From NCBI GenBank assembly GCA_033762815.1, contig JANRLF010000013.1:12562-76561 (forward strand): 64,000 nucleotides of DNA. The letters run 5' to 3'. The notes under the pieces were generated by a model that made no database searches, had not been told where the DNA came from, and was given only the letters and a program-made list of their open reading frames with translations. The position numbers and the translations under genes were made by a program. Each line of letters starts with the position of its first letter. Position 1 is the stretch's first letter. Below are positions 35,857 through 44,235 of the stretch, piece after piece. The DNA is from JANRLF01 sp033762815. GTDB taxonomy: Bacteria > Bacteroidota > Bacteroidia > Chitinophagales > CAIOSU01.

Positions 35857-35864
35857 TATCTTTG
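35857..35864 (+). promoter_or_regulatory. Putative -7 box of the aminotransferase gene
   Basis: TATCTTTG matches TAnnTTTG and ends 24 bp before the ATG at 35889. A matching TTG at -33 is not obvious, since that position falls in the end of the preceding gene. Confidence 0.4.
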
Positions 35865-35888
35865 CACTACTATACTTAAATAGCCTTT

Positions 35889-37118
35889 ATGCCATCCATA
35901 TCTCATAAAGGGCAGAAGATGCCCGCTTCCCCTATTAGAAAACTGGTGCCCTTTGCTGAAAAAGCGAAAAGGGAAGGCAAAAGTATTTATCACCTAAATA
36001 TTGGCCAACCCGATATTGCTACACCCGCCGAAATGTGGGAAGCAGTACAAAATTTTAAGGTGCCTGTTTTGGAATACAGCCACTCTGCAGGTTTTGAAAG
36101 CTATCGTAAAAAACTGGCAGCCGCCTATGGCCAATGGGGCATCGAAATTGACCATAACGATTTGATTGTTACCACAGGAGGTTCGGAGGCCATCACCTTT
36201 GGTTTCTTTTCCTGTTTGGATGCTGGAGATGAAATCATTATTCCCGAGCCTTTTTATGCCAATTATAACGGCTTTGCCACAGCAGGAGACATAGTGGTAA
36301 AACCTATAACCTCTACCATTGAAAATGGTTTTGCCCTACCACCTATCAGCGAGTTTGAAAAACTGATTGGTCCACGTACCAAGGCCATATTGATATGCAA
36401 TCCGAATAATCCTACTGGCTATCTTTACTCCGCCGATGAACTGGAAAGCTTGCGGCAATTGGTGTTGAAGTATGATTTGTTTTGGTTTGCGGATGAAGTG
36501 TACCGCGAGTTTTGTTATGATGGCCGCCAGCACATATCTATTCTTACCCTTGATGGGCTTGACCAACATGCGGTGGTGATTGATAGTATTTCCAAACGAT
36601 ACAGTGCCTGTGGAGCTAGGATTGGCTGCCTAATTAGCCGTAACAAGGAATTGATGCAAACTGCACTGAAGTTTGCCCAAGCCCGCTTAAGCCCGCCTAC
36701 CATTGAGCAAGTAGCCGCCGAAGCTTCACTACTGGTTAAGCCTTCCTACTTTCAACAAGTGAAGGAAGAGTATGTGCGCCGGCGCGACTTAATGGTAGCC
36801 GAGTTAAACAAAATTCCCGGAGTGCTGTGTCCTAATCCCGGGGGGGCTTTTTATGCTATTGCCCGCCTACCCATTGATAATGCCGACTACTTCTGCCAAT
36901 GGTTACTAGAGGAGTTTTCTTACGATAACAAAACCTTGATGTTGGCCCCAGCAGGTGGATTTTACTCAAGTCCCGGCAAAGGTACGGACGAGGTGCGCAT
37001 AGCCTATGTGTTGAATACCGATGACTTGAAAGATGCGATAAGCTTGTTGGGTAAGGCTTTGCAGGTATATCCAGGTTGCTACAGCATGGAAACAACCAAC
37101 GGCTATCAAGGAAATTAA
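35889..37118 (+). CDS. PLP-dependent aminotransferase, class I/II
   Basis: The 409-residue fold-type I aminotransferase resembles aspartate or aromatic aminotransferases. It has IYHLNIGQPDIATP at the N-terminus, the VTTGGSEAITFGFFS cofactor region, AILICNPNNPTGYLYS, FWFADEVYREF, and the PLP-lysine motif DSISKRYSACGARIGCLIS. A phosphate-binding arginine is likely in DEVRIAYVLN. The amino donor and acceptor cannot be determined. It is cytosolic and has its own -7-like box (35857-35864). Confidence 0.93.
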   Translation: MPSISHKGQKMPASPIRKLVPFAEKAKREGKSIYHLNIGQPDIATPAEMWEAVQNFKVPVLEYSHSAGFESYRKKLAAAYGQWGIEIDHNDLIVTTGGSEAITFGFFSCLDAGDEIIIPEPFYANYNGFATAGDIVVKPITSTIENGFALPPISEFEKLIGPRTKAILICNPNNPTGYLYSADELESLRQLVLKYDLFWFADEVYREFCYDGRQHISILTLDGLDQHAVVIDSISKRYSACGARIGCLISRNKELMQTALKFAQARLSPPTIEQVAAEASLLVKPSYFQQVKEEYVRRRDLMVAELNKIPGVLCPNPGGAFYAIARLPIDNADYFCQWLLEEFSYDNKTLMLAPAGGFYSSPGKGTDEVRIAYVLNTDDLKDAISLLGKALQVYPGCYSMETTNGYQGN

Positions 37119-37217
37119 ATGCCTTTGCTAATGTTTAGCCTTGGGGCTTTATAACTCTAGTATTTGTTAATTTTTGGTGCCTTGGTAAATTAGTCGGTTT
37201 CACAATTTAATTTGTTG

Positions 37218-37225
37218 TACCTTTG
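37218..37225 (+). promoter_or_regulatory. Putative -7 box of the cold-shock gene
   Basis: TACCTTTG matches TAnnTTTG and lies 29 bp before the ATG at 37255. The expected -33 position reads GGTTT rather than TTG. The short A/T-rich leader could carry temperature-responsive control, but no structure is evident. Confidence 0.4.
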
Positions 37226-37254
37226 TACCAATCATTTTATATCTAATCAATTTT

Positions 37255-37446
37255 ATGCAAACAGGTACAGTAAAATTTTTCAATGAATCCAAAGGTTTTG
37301 GTTTCATCACAGTAAGCGGTACAAACCAAGAACTTTTTGTACACGTATCAGGCCTTATCGACCAAATCCGTCAAGATGACCAAGTGGTTTTTGAGGTACA
37401 AGAAGGCCGTAAAGGTCTTAATGCCGTGAATGTTAAGATAGCTTAA
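37255..37446 (+). CDS. Cold-shock domain protein
   Basis: The 63-residue product is a complete CspA-type OB fold that binds single-stranded RNA/DNA. MQTGTVKFFNESKGFGFITV contains RNP1 (KGFGFI) and ELFVHVSGL is RNP2. It lacks a C-terminal extension. It forms a single-gene unit with its own -7 box and a strong terminator. Confidence 0.96.
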   Translation: MQTGTVKFFNESKGFGFITVSGTNQELFVHVSGLIDQIRQDDQVVFEVQEGRKGLNAVNVKIA

Positions 37447-37469
37447 TCCGCTAATTAATAATATGGTTG

Positions 37470-37500
37470 GCCCTTCCAGCAATGGAGGGGCTTTTTTTTT
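37470..37500 (+). terminator. Intrinsic terminator of the cold-shock gene
   Basis: GCCCTTCC (37470-37477) pairs with GGAGGGGC (37484-37491), with one G-U pair and a 6-nt loop, and is followed by nine T residues. Confidence 0.92.
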
Positions 37501-37570
37501 GCTTTCTTTAAAGAATCACCATCACTATATTTTTTAGTTACTACAAAAGTTAGTATATTGTGGCCTAAGT

Positions 37571-38791
37571 ATGACGGACCGTGTAAGGGAAAAGTTGAGG
37601 ATACTAGCGGATGCGGCAAAATATGATGTGTCGTGTGCATCCAGTGGCAGCCAACGAAAAAATAGCAAAACAGGCTTGGGCAATGCAGAGGGAATGGGTA
37701 TATGCCATAGTTATACCGAAGATGGCAGGTGCGTTTCGTTATTGAAAGTATTGCTTACCAACTACTGTATATACGATTGTGCCTATTGTATCAGCCGAAG
37801 AAGCAATGATGTACGCCGTGCGGCCTTTTCGGTGGAAGAAATTGTTGACCTTACTATTAACCTGTACAAGCGAAATTATATAGAGGGGCTTTTCCTGAGC
37901 TCTGGTATATTCAAAAATTCGGACTACACCTCCGAACGATTGGTACGGGTTGCCAAAGAATTGCGTACTAAGCATCAGTTCAATGGCTATATACACCTTA
38001 AAATGATTCCGGGCTCCAGTAAAGAATTGATAATTGAGGCGGGACTTTATGCCGACCGCTTGAGCCTGAACCTAGAAATACCCACGGAAACTGAATTGAA
38101 AAAGTTGGCGCCTGAAAAAAACCATAGGGATGCTTTAGTACCAATGGCTGTGTTGAAGGATGAAATTGAAGGTCGTGCAAAGGAACGGATGCGCAAAAAG
38201 CCGCTTTTTGCCCCTGCAGGACAAAGTACGCAATTGATAATAGGAGCCACTCCTGAGCGAGACTTGCATATATTAAGGCTTTCCAGCGTACTTTATAGCC
38301 AGCAAAAATTGAGGAGGGTTTACTATTCAGGTTATTTGCCAGTAAGCACTGATAACCGTCTGCCCATGTTATCCGCTCCACCATTGATTAGGGAAAACAG
38401 ACTCTATCAGGCAGATTGGTTGCTTCGTTTTTATGGCTTTAAGGTACATGAAATTGTGAACGAAGCATTCCCTGATTTGCAGCTGGATGTTGACCCAAAA
38501 CTGGCATACGCCTTAAGAAACCCACACCTGTTTCCAATAGATGTAAATATTGCCCCTTATGAAATGATACTGCGCATACCGGGTGTTGGAGTGCGGTCAG
38601 CTCAGCGTATTGTTTCTTCCCGTCGTTTTGGGAAAGTAGGCATTGAACATTTGAAAGCCATGGGTGTAGCCTGGAATAGGGCAAAACATTACATCAAGCA
38701 TGGTTCTCCTTTTATAAAAATGATAGAACAGCCAGGGCTGATAAAACAACAAATTTTGTTAGGTGAAAGGCAACAATTGAGTTTGTTCTGA
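37571..38791 (+). CDS. Putative DNA modification/repair radical SAM protein (TIGR03916-like)
   Basis: The 406-residue radical SAM enzyme has the cluster motif LTNYCIYDCAYC (CX3CX2C; C66, C70, C73). It also has an N-terminal AAKYDVSCASSGSQRKNS element that I know from the TIGR03916 family. The C-terminus carries a helix-hairpin-helix-like DNA-binding segment (LRIPGVGVRSAQRIVSSRRFGKVG). Family members occur beside a TIGR03915-type partner and are thought to act on DNA; the reaction is not established. The stop and the next ATG share one base (TGATG at 38789-38793), so the two are translationally coupled. Confidence 0.9.
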   Translation: MTDRVREKLRILADAAKYDVSCASSGSQRKNSKTGLGNAEGMGICHSYTEDGRCVSLLKVLLTNYCIYDCAYCISRRSNDVRRAAFSVEEIVDLTINLYKRNYIEGLFLSSGIFKNSDYTSERLVRVAKELRTKHQFNGYIHLKMIPGSSKELIIEAGLYADRLSLNLEIPTETELKKLAPEKNHRDALVPMAVLKDEIEGRAKERMRKKPLFAPAGQSTQLIIGATPERDLHILRLSSVLYSQQKLRRVYYSGYLPVSTDNRLPMLSAPPLIRENRLYQADWLLRFYGFKVHEIVNEAFPDLQLDVDPKLAYALRNPHLFPIDVNIAPYEMILRIPGVGVRSAQRIVSSRRFGKVGIEHLKAMGVAWNRAKHYIKHGSPFIKMIEQPGLIKQQILLGERQQLSLF

Positions 38792-39606
38792 TGGTTAGCA
38801 TACGGTATAGTGGGGGCTTTGGGGGATTGTTGACGGCAGTATTTGAAACCTATAGGCTAAAGCTGCCGAAAAACTTGAATGTTATGCCTATGGGGTGCTC
38901 TAACATTGGATTGTTTGATGAAACGATCACTGTAGAGGAGGATAGCAAAAAAGCCAATAGAGTACGCTCAGGCATTATCAAAATTGGTGGTAAGGCTATT
39001 TTGGAGAAGCTGTATCATGCATATCTATCTGAACAACCTAATGCCGACACACAGATAGCAGCTTATATTCGGCTGATGGTAGATAGCAAAAGGGATATTT
39101 CCGGAAACCACTTGGAACCTTGCATAAGGGACGTAATGAAAATGGCGCAATTGGTACGGCGTGAAGAACATAGGATGCATGCCTTCGTACGGTTTCAGCG
39201 AACACAGGATGATGTTTACTTCGCTGCCATAGCCCCAACTGCTAATGTTGTGCCACTACTGGGTAGTTTTTTCCAGCGGCGCTATCCAGCCCAGCAATGG
39301 CTTATTTATGATGAAAAACGGCAGTATGGCATTTACTATGATTTGGAAAAAGTCAGCCAAGTGGAGTTGGATTTGCCTTTGCAAGGCAGAGACCTCCCTG
39401 ATTATCTGTTAATGGAGGGCGAGCGCCAATACCAACGGTTGTGGAAGGACTACTTCGATGCAGTAAACATTCCTGAACGAAAAAATATGAAACTTCATAT
39501 TAGGCATGTACCTAAGCGTTACTGGAAGTACCTGCCTGAAAAGTTCTTGGAATCAACTGGATGTCCTAATTTCGATAGCATTTCTACAGTGTTTGGGATA
39601 GAGTGA
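38791..39606 (+). CDS. Partner protein of the radical SAM enzyme (TIGR03915/DUF4130-like)
   Basis: The 271-residue product matches the small partner: YSGGFGGLLTAVFETY at the start, REEHRMHAFVRFQRTQDDVYFAAIAPTANVVPLLGSFFQRRYPAQQWLIYDEKRQYGIYYD in the middle and LHIRHVPKRYWKYLPEK at the end (long motifs at 39155-39345). In many bacteria this domain is linked to a uracil-DNA-glycosylase-like domain; here that domain is absent, so the protein is the short form. It begins inside the radical SAM gene's stop codon and ends 1 bp before the convergent lipoprotein gene. Confidence 0.88.
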   Translation: MVSIRYSGGFGGLLTAVFETYRLKLPKNLNVMPMGCSNIGLFDETITVEEDSKKANRVRSGIIKIGGKAILEKLYHAYLSEQPNADTQIAAYIRLMVDSKRDISGNHLEPCIRDVMKMAQLVRREEHRMHAFVRFQRTQDDVYFAAIAPTANVVPLLGSFFQRRYPAQQWLIYDEKRQYGIYYDLEKVSQVELDLPLQGRDLPDYLLMEGERQYQRLWKDYFDAVNIPERKNMKLHIRHVPKRYWKYLPEKFLESTGCPNFDSISTVFGIE

Positions 39607-39607
39607 T

Positions 39608-41380
39608 TCACCAATCCTTTATGCACCTGCAGGAACTGTAAGCCGTCCTTGGTTGCGAGTATGTTGCCACGGAAGCATACTGGCTGCCGGTGGTGATGTA
39701 ATAGGAGTAGTTGGGGGTAGTGGTATAGTCTGAAGCAGTCCACCACGCCGTTTGGCTACCCCTGCCCATGAAGTCAGTTCCATTATAATATCCTGCAGGT
39801 TTTCCATTGAAACCCACACTATTGGTAGCACCGGTGTTAGGGGCGTCCCAGCCAATGGTGTCGCGTAGGTGTCCGCCCGCAATTTGGGTACCGCCCAAGT
39901 TATAAATCAATGCAGTCCATTCATTAGCACTTGGAATATGCCATCCTTGAGGACAAATGCCACGGCGTCCGCTGGGAGTTGCACTGCTGGCAGAGTCGCC
40001 GTTCATTACCGTGTTCCAGTCATACAGGCGGCCATAACTGGTACAGTTGGCGGCACTATTATCATAGCATAGGCTGCCGGGTGCGTTGTAGTTCAGGTTT
40101 TGAGCCATCCACACCTGGTCGCCTATGCATACGGTGTTGTACTTCTGCCCATCGCGGCTGTCAGTAATCTGGCCCCCGCATCCGTAACAATGGCTTCTGC
40201 TTTTGTATTGTTTAAAAAACAAGCGACTCCAGCCTTGAAATACGGTATCCTCATATTCGGTAATATTATCGGGCTTTAGGTGGGCTATGCCTGTGCTGTC
40301 CGTGTTTTCTACCAATCTGTTCACTATTTGGCTTTCCATACGTTTGGCAAACCAATCCGTCACTACGCGTGAATAGTCATTGCTTTGTGTAAAGCAGTAA
40401 TAGGTAATGGGGTTCAGGTCAGTAAATGCCGTACGTATGGGGTTGGTAACACCAGAATTAGCATTGGGCTTACCATAGCCGCTATAGCACATGTTGCCAA
40501 AAAGGATGGTGTTGGGCATCTGCGGCATGGTTTTAATGTATTTACTGGTAATGTATAAATCATATGTATAAGCAGTATCTAAACCGGCTGCATGCCAAGT
40601 GATGTTACCATTCTGTATGGTCACCAATTGCGTACAGGCCAACCTACCATCTTTAAGCATGGCTAATCTGCTTGTCCCCAGCCTGTTAGCTATGTTTTGC
40701 TGCAATTGACTGTTGCTTTTCGGTTTGGTGTTCTTTGTGTAGGTTAAATTAAGCCCGCTCATATAACCATCGGGTAAGCCATGTGTATCAATTATCACTA
40801 AGCCGTAGTTTTTAAACTCATTAGACTTTTCGGGTGTACAATCAGCATTTTTTACAATACTTACTTGCAGTCGCTTATCAGTGGAGCCTATTCTGTTAGC
40901 CACTGCCTGTAACTCACCAGACGCATAAAATTGACTTTCCGCAGGGGCAAACAGCAGTACCTTGTCATTATCAATTAGGTCGCTGCAGGTGCTGCCGCTT
41001 ATGGCACTAAAAGCCGCTAGCTTGTTACCGCCACCGCCACCACGATAGATGCTGTACCCATTGGCATCAGTCAATACTACTGACAGGTAAGTTTCTACAC
41101 CATCGGTAGTTACAATTTTAATGGAAGTGCTGTCCCACACATATATGTTGGCGACGCCCGGCTGTGTACGGAGCCATTCGGCTGTAAGCATTACGGCTTC
41201 CTGCGGGGTACTATTGTTTTGTGCACCTAGTTCATATAGCTTTTCCCGAGATTGGTCCAACAAATCAGTGGACACCAACAAATCGACTCCATCAGGGTCG
41301 GTGTTTTCTTCATCGTCAGGTTTGCAGGTGGTAAAAAGTAACAGGCAAAGCAACAGGGGCAGATAGGCGTATATGCGCAT
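39608..41380 (-). CDS. Lipoprotein with a C-terminal FISUMP domain
   Basis: The start is ATG 41378-41380: MRIYAYLPLLLCLLLFTTCKPDDEEN is a lipoprotein signal with the lipidated cysteine at C19. The product has 590 residues. The large middle part (about 25-400) is not recognised, but contains a stretch with GLVIIDTHGLPDGYMSGLN and ILFGNMCYSGYGKPN, reminiscent of caspase-fold peptidases (His then Cys), with H and C spaced about 95 residues apart. The last about 180 residues form a FISUMP domain (TIGR02145): DGQKYNTVCIGDQVWMAQNLNYNAPGSLCYDN, GRLYDWNTVMNG, GICPQGWHIPSANEWTALI. It is probably an outer-membrane lipoprotein. A clostripain/gingipain-like peptidase identity is a hypothesis only. Confidence 0.85.
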   Translation of the reverse strand: MRIYAYLPLLLCLLLFTTCKPDDEENTDPDGVDLLVSTDLLDQSREKLYELGAQNNSTPQEAVMLTAEWLRTQPGVANIYVWDSTSIKIVTTDGVETYLSVVLTDANGYSIYRGGGGGNKLAAFSAISGSTCSDLIDNDKVLLFAPAESQFYASGELQAVANRIGSTDKRLQVSIVKNADCTPEKSNEFKNYGLVIIDTHGLPDGYMSGLNLTYTKNTKPKSNSQLQQNIANRLGTSRLAMLKDGRLACTQLVTIQNGNITWHAAGLDTAYTYDLYITSKYIKTMPQMPNTILFGNMCYSGYGKPNANSGVTNPIRTAFTDLNPITYYCFTQSNDYSRVVTDWFAKRMESQIVNRLVENTDSTGIAHLKPDNITEYEDTVFQGWSRLFFKQYKSRSHCYGCGGQITDSRDGQKYNTVCIGDQVWMAQNLNYNAPGSLCYDNSAANCTSYGRLYDWNTVMNGDSASSATPSGRRGICPQGWHIPSANEWTALIYNLGGTQIAGGHLRDTIGWDAPNTGATNSVGFNGKPAGYYNGTDFMGRGSQTAWWTASDYTTTPNYSYYITTGSQYASVATYSQPRTAYSSCRCIKDW

Positions 41381-41519
41381 AAGATGGTGGTTGGCTGAAC
41401 TCAATATAGGGAGAAAATCTTATTTCTTATCTGTTTATTAAATTCCAGTATTTAAAATTGTTAGTAGCAACAATATTTGCTTTCATTGAGCGTCATCTAT
41501 GAATGTATAAAACCACATT

Positions 41520-42344
41520 ATGTCAAAAACCATTGTTATTACCGGTGCCAGTAGTGGTATAGGAAAAGCTACTGCCCAGCACTTCCACAAAAAAGGATGG
41601 AACGTAGTTGCCACCATGCGGAAACCCGAAAACGAGAAAGATTTAAAGCCAGATGCCCGGTTGAAGATAGTGCGATTGGACGTAGAAGATAAGCCGAGCA
41701 TAGAGGCGGCGGTAAAAGAAAGTATAGCGGCATTTGGGAAAGTAGATGTTTGGCTCAACAATGCGGGCTATGGTGCCTATGGCCCTTTGGAGGCTGGAAC
41801 GGATGAAGAAATTCGCCGCCAGTACGATGTTAACTTTTTCGGGGTCATTGATTGCATCAAGGCCATACTGCCACACTTCAAAGCCAACAAATCAGGCGTT
41901 ATTATCAATATCACCTCCATTGGGGGATTGATGACCCTTCCGCTGTTTGGGGTGTATAACAGCAGCAAGTTTGCCTTGGAGGGATTGTCCGAAGGCCTAT
42001 GGTTCGACTTGAAGCCGTTTGGCATTAAAGTTAAGGTGGTGGAGCCGGGCGGTATCCAAACCGATTTTGCAGGCCGCTCGCTGAACCAGTTTGATTTATC
42101 GCAATTTCCGGAATACAAGGCCTACAGTGCCAAAATTGTGGAAAAATTCACCGACCCGAAATATTCCAAAAATTTCGGTAGCCCTGAAATGGTAGCAGGA
42201 GTAATATATACTGCCGCTACTGATGGCAAGGATACGCTGCGCTATTTGGCCGGTAAGGATGCCAAGCAGTTTTGGTTTGTCCGCCGTTGGCTGGGCTACC
42301 AACTGCAAATGGGCGCGGTGAAGCGATACTTTGGTATCAATTAG
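41520..42344 (+). CDS. Short-chain dehydrogenase/reductase (SDR)
   Basis: The 274-residue classical SDR has TGASSGIGKATA (nucleotide-binding Gly motif), NNAG (residues 80-83), catalytic Ser133 in NITSIGG, and YNSSK (Y146, K150). The Arg in TMRKPENEKD right after beta-2 suggests an NADP preference. Substrate unknown. The stop codon TAG (42342-42344) directly abuts the 3' end of the convergent tmRNA gene. Confidence 0.94.
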   Translation: MSKTIVITGASSGIGKATAQHFHKKGWNVVATMRKPENEKDLKPDARLKIVRLDVEDKPSIEAAVKESIAAFGKVDVWLNNAGYGAYGPLEAGTDEEIRRQYDVNFFGVIDCIKAILPHFKANKSGVIINITSIGGLMTLPLFGVYNSSKFALEGLSEGLWFDLKPFGIKVKVVEPGGIQTDFAGRSLNQFDLSQFPEYKAYSAKIVEKFTDPKYSKNFGSPEMVAGVIYTAATDGKDTLRYLAGKDAKQFWFVRRWLGYQLQMGAVKRYFGIN

Positions 42345-42714
42345 TGGAGCTGGAGGGAGTCGAACCCTCGTCCAGACAAGTTGTGAACATACCTTCTACA
42401 TGCGTAGCATCCTGTTCATTGTCGGGAAAACGGCAGGTCAGGGTACCCACCAACCGTTTCCTCAGCTCTTAGGGTCTCGCCTCGGCGTTAAAGCGAACGC
42501 CTCGGCCAGCACGGTATCTCTGATGCCCCGCTGCGTACGTACCGTACAGCGTCTACAGGGGACAAAGGCTAGCTAAGACCTGGTCTTAGGCAGCCATGGC
42601 GTAGTTATATTCGCCAGGTAAAATTGTTGTCATGTATTCAGATTAACGGGCTAATACACAAGGCCCGGCATGCCAGTATGACCGCAAATCCCGCTGTCAA
42701 TTCCAGTCAGCCCC
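42345..42714 (-). ncRNA. ssrA: Transfer-messenger RNA (tmRNA)
   Basis: Read on the minus strand it begins GGGGCTGACTGGAATTGACA and ends GGGTTCGACTCCCTCCAGCTCCA. The 5' GGGGCTG pairs with CAGCTCC in the acceptor stem, with the T-arm TTCGACT beside it. The discriminator A is the last encoded base (42345) and the CCA end is not encoded. The tag reading frame is at 42615-42586: GGC GAA TAT AAC TAC GCC ATG GCT GCC TAA, giving GEYNYAMAA plus the resume residues before it. tmRNA rescues stalled ribosomes and tags the peptide for proteolysis. It is convergent with the SDR gene with no gap. Confidence 0.96.
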
Positions 42715-42734
42715 AATATGTTAAAGAACGCATT

Positions 42735-42780
42735 AAAAGTACAAGGTAAAAGGTACGAGGTACAAATTCCTAACCCAGTA
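42735..42780. repeat. GTACCTCGTACC-type dispersed repeat fragment
   Basis: On the minus strand the region upstream of ssrA reads AATTTGTACCTCGTACC followed by TTTTACCTTGTAC. A similar run is at 46029-46066 (AATTGTACCTCGTACC, then GTGCCTTGCACC). Both are intergenic and low in complexity. Confidence 0.5.
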
Positions 42781-42869
42781 CCAAAAGAACCAATCAAGGA
42801 CGAAGATAGTTCTATTAATGCAACCAATGTATAATTTGGAGGCTCGATAAATAAGGAAACTACAACTTT

Positions 42870-42900
42870 TTGAAACTTGTAAGCCCTTTGTTTAATTTTG
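42870..42900 (+). promoter_or_regulatory. Bacteroidota-type promoter, TTG-N20-TAATTTTG
   Basis: TTG at 42870-42872, a 20-bp spacer and TAATTTTG at 42893-42900 match the primary sigma factor consensus of Bacteroidota (TTG, 19-21 bp, TAnnTTTG) exactly. The start of transcription should fall at about 42905-42908, on or beside the ATG at 42907, so the mRNA would be leaderless or nearly so. Confidence 0.8.
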
Positions 42901-42906
42901 CCGCTT

Positions 42907-44124
42907 ATGCGTAATTTACATCTTGGCATTATCAGGGAAGAGAAAACCCCTCCCGATTCAAGGGTGGCACTAACCCCACAGCAATGCGCCGAAATGCTCA
43001 AAAAGTATCCTGGCTTAGAAATAAAAGTACAATCCTCGGCTACCCGTTGTTATACTGATGACGAATACCGGTCGGCAAGTATTGCAGTGGTAGATGATGT
43101 AAGTGATTGTGATGTGCTCATCGGCATTAAGGAAGTTCCTGTAGATAAGTTGGTGGCTAATAAAACCTATCTTATTTTCTCGCACACCCACAAAAAGCAA
43201 GCTCATAACCGTAAACTGCTACAGGCTGTTTTAGACAAAAATATTCACCTGATTGACTACGAACTGTTAACCGATGAACAGGGAATCCGTGTGATAGCCT
43301 TTGGCTATTATGCCGGATTGGTTGGCGCGCACAATGCAATTATGACCTGGGGCAAGCGGAAAGGCGGTTTTGAATTAGGGAGGGCCCATACCTATCATGA
43401 TTTTGAGGAATTGAAACAAGTTTACCAATCATTAAAACTGCCTCCTATGAAAATTGTGGTGACGGGTGCAGGCCGTGTTGCAAAAGGTGTGGTGGAGGTT
43501 TTAGACCTGATGAACATCGAGCGGATAGACCCTGATGATTTTTTGGAAATAGAAGAGGTGAATAAGCCCATATACACCCAAGTGGATTCCGATAGGCTAT
43601 ATGCACATAATTACTGCATGCCCTTTACCTTCAAACATTTTTTCAGCCATCCCCAAGAGTACCATTCCATGTTCAGGCCATTCTATGAATCGGCCGATTT
43701 GATGATCAACGCCATTTATTGGGATCAAAAGGCTCCTCGTTTCTTTACCAAACAAGAAATGGATTCGCCGGATTTCCGTATAGAGGTCATAGCAGATATC
43801 ACCTGCGATATCGAGGGCTCCGTTCCATCTACTATCCGCTCTACCACTATTGCTGAGCCCATAATGGGTTACGACCCGCATACCGGCAAGGAAACAAAGC
43901 CCTTTACCTCCAATTCCATCGATATCATGGCCATTGACAACCTGCCCAATGAACTGCCCCGAGATGCCTCTCAGGCCTTTGGTCAAATGTTGGGCGACCA
44001 CGTGTTGGATGAATTGCTGGGAGCAAAGGAGGGAAACATGATAAGCCGTGCTACCATTGCAGAAAATGGCCAACTGGCAGAACGGTTCAAATATCTGAAA
44101 GGATTTTTGGAGGGTAAGAGCTAA
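42907..44124 (+). CDS. NAD(P)-dependent dehydrogenase of the saccharopine/alanine dehydrogenase type
   Basis: I take ATG 42907 as the start (a TTG at 42898 lies within the -7 box), giving 405 residues. The N-terminal domain resembles the AlaDH/PNT family (LGIIREEKTPPDSRVALTPQQC). The Rossmann part contains MKIVVTGAGRVAKGVVEVLDLMNIE, and the active-site region includes VEVIADITCDIEGSVPSTIRSTTIAEP. The closest named relatives are lysine-forming saccharopine dehydrogenases and AlaDH-like proteins, so the substrate is uncertain. It has a strong own promoter. Confidence 0.85.
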   Translation: MRNLHLGIIREEKTPPDSRVALTPQQCAEMLKKYPGLEIKVQSSATRCYTDDEYRSASIAVVDDVSDCDVLIGIKEVPVDKLVANKTYLIFSHTHKKQAHNRKLLQAVLDKNIHLIDYELLTDEQGIRVIAFGYYAGLVGAHNAIMTWGKRKGGFELGRAHTYHDFEELKQVYQSLKLPPMKIVVTGAGRVAKGVVEVLDLMNIERIDPDDFLEIEEVNKPIYTQVDSDRLYAHNYCMPFTFKHFFSHPQEYHSMFRPFYESADLMINAIYWDQKAPRFFTKQEMDSPDFRIEVIADITCDIEGSVPSTIRSTTIAEPIMGYDPHTGKETKPFTSNSIDIMAIDNLPNELPRDASQAFGQMLGDHVLDELLGAKEGNMISRATIAENGQLAERFKYLKGFLEGKS

Positions 44125-44189
44125 GCAATACCTGTTGTTTTAAGTTTCGTTCAGGTCATTTTCCGCTTACACTTTGCATGGCGTTTAAT

Positions 44190-44197
44190 TATCTTTG
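44190..44197 (+). promoter_or_regulatory. Putative -7 box before the E2 gene
   Basis: TATCTTTG matches TAnnTTTG. It is followed 3 bp later by a short ORF (44200-44232, MEAIILPNKG) that ends 3 bp before the E2 ATG. A TTG at -33 is not evident. Confidence 0.35.
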
Positions 44198-44235
44198 GCA
44201 TGGAAGCAATCATCTTACCCAACAAAGGCTAAATT

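Noticed and set aside
37119..37254. Hairpin AGCC-TTGG-GGCT after the aminotransferase gene as a terminator
   Set aside because: The stem is only 4 bp and is not followed by a T run.
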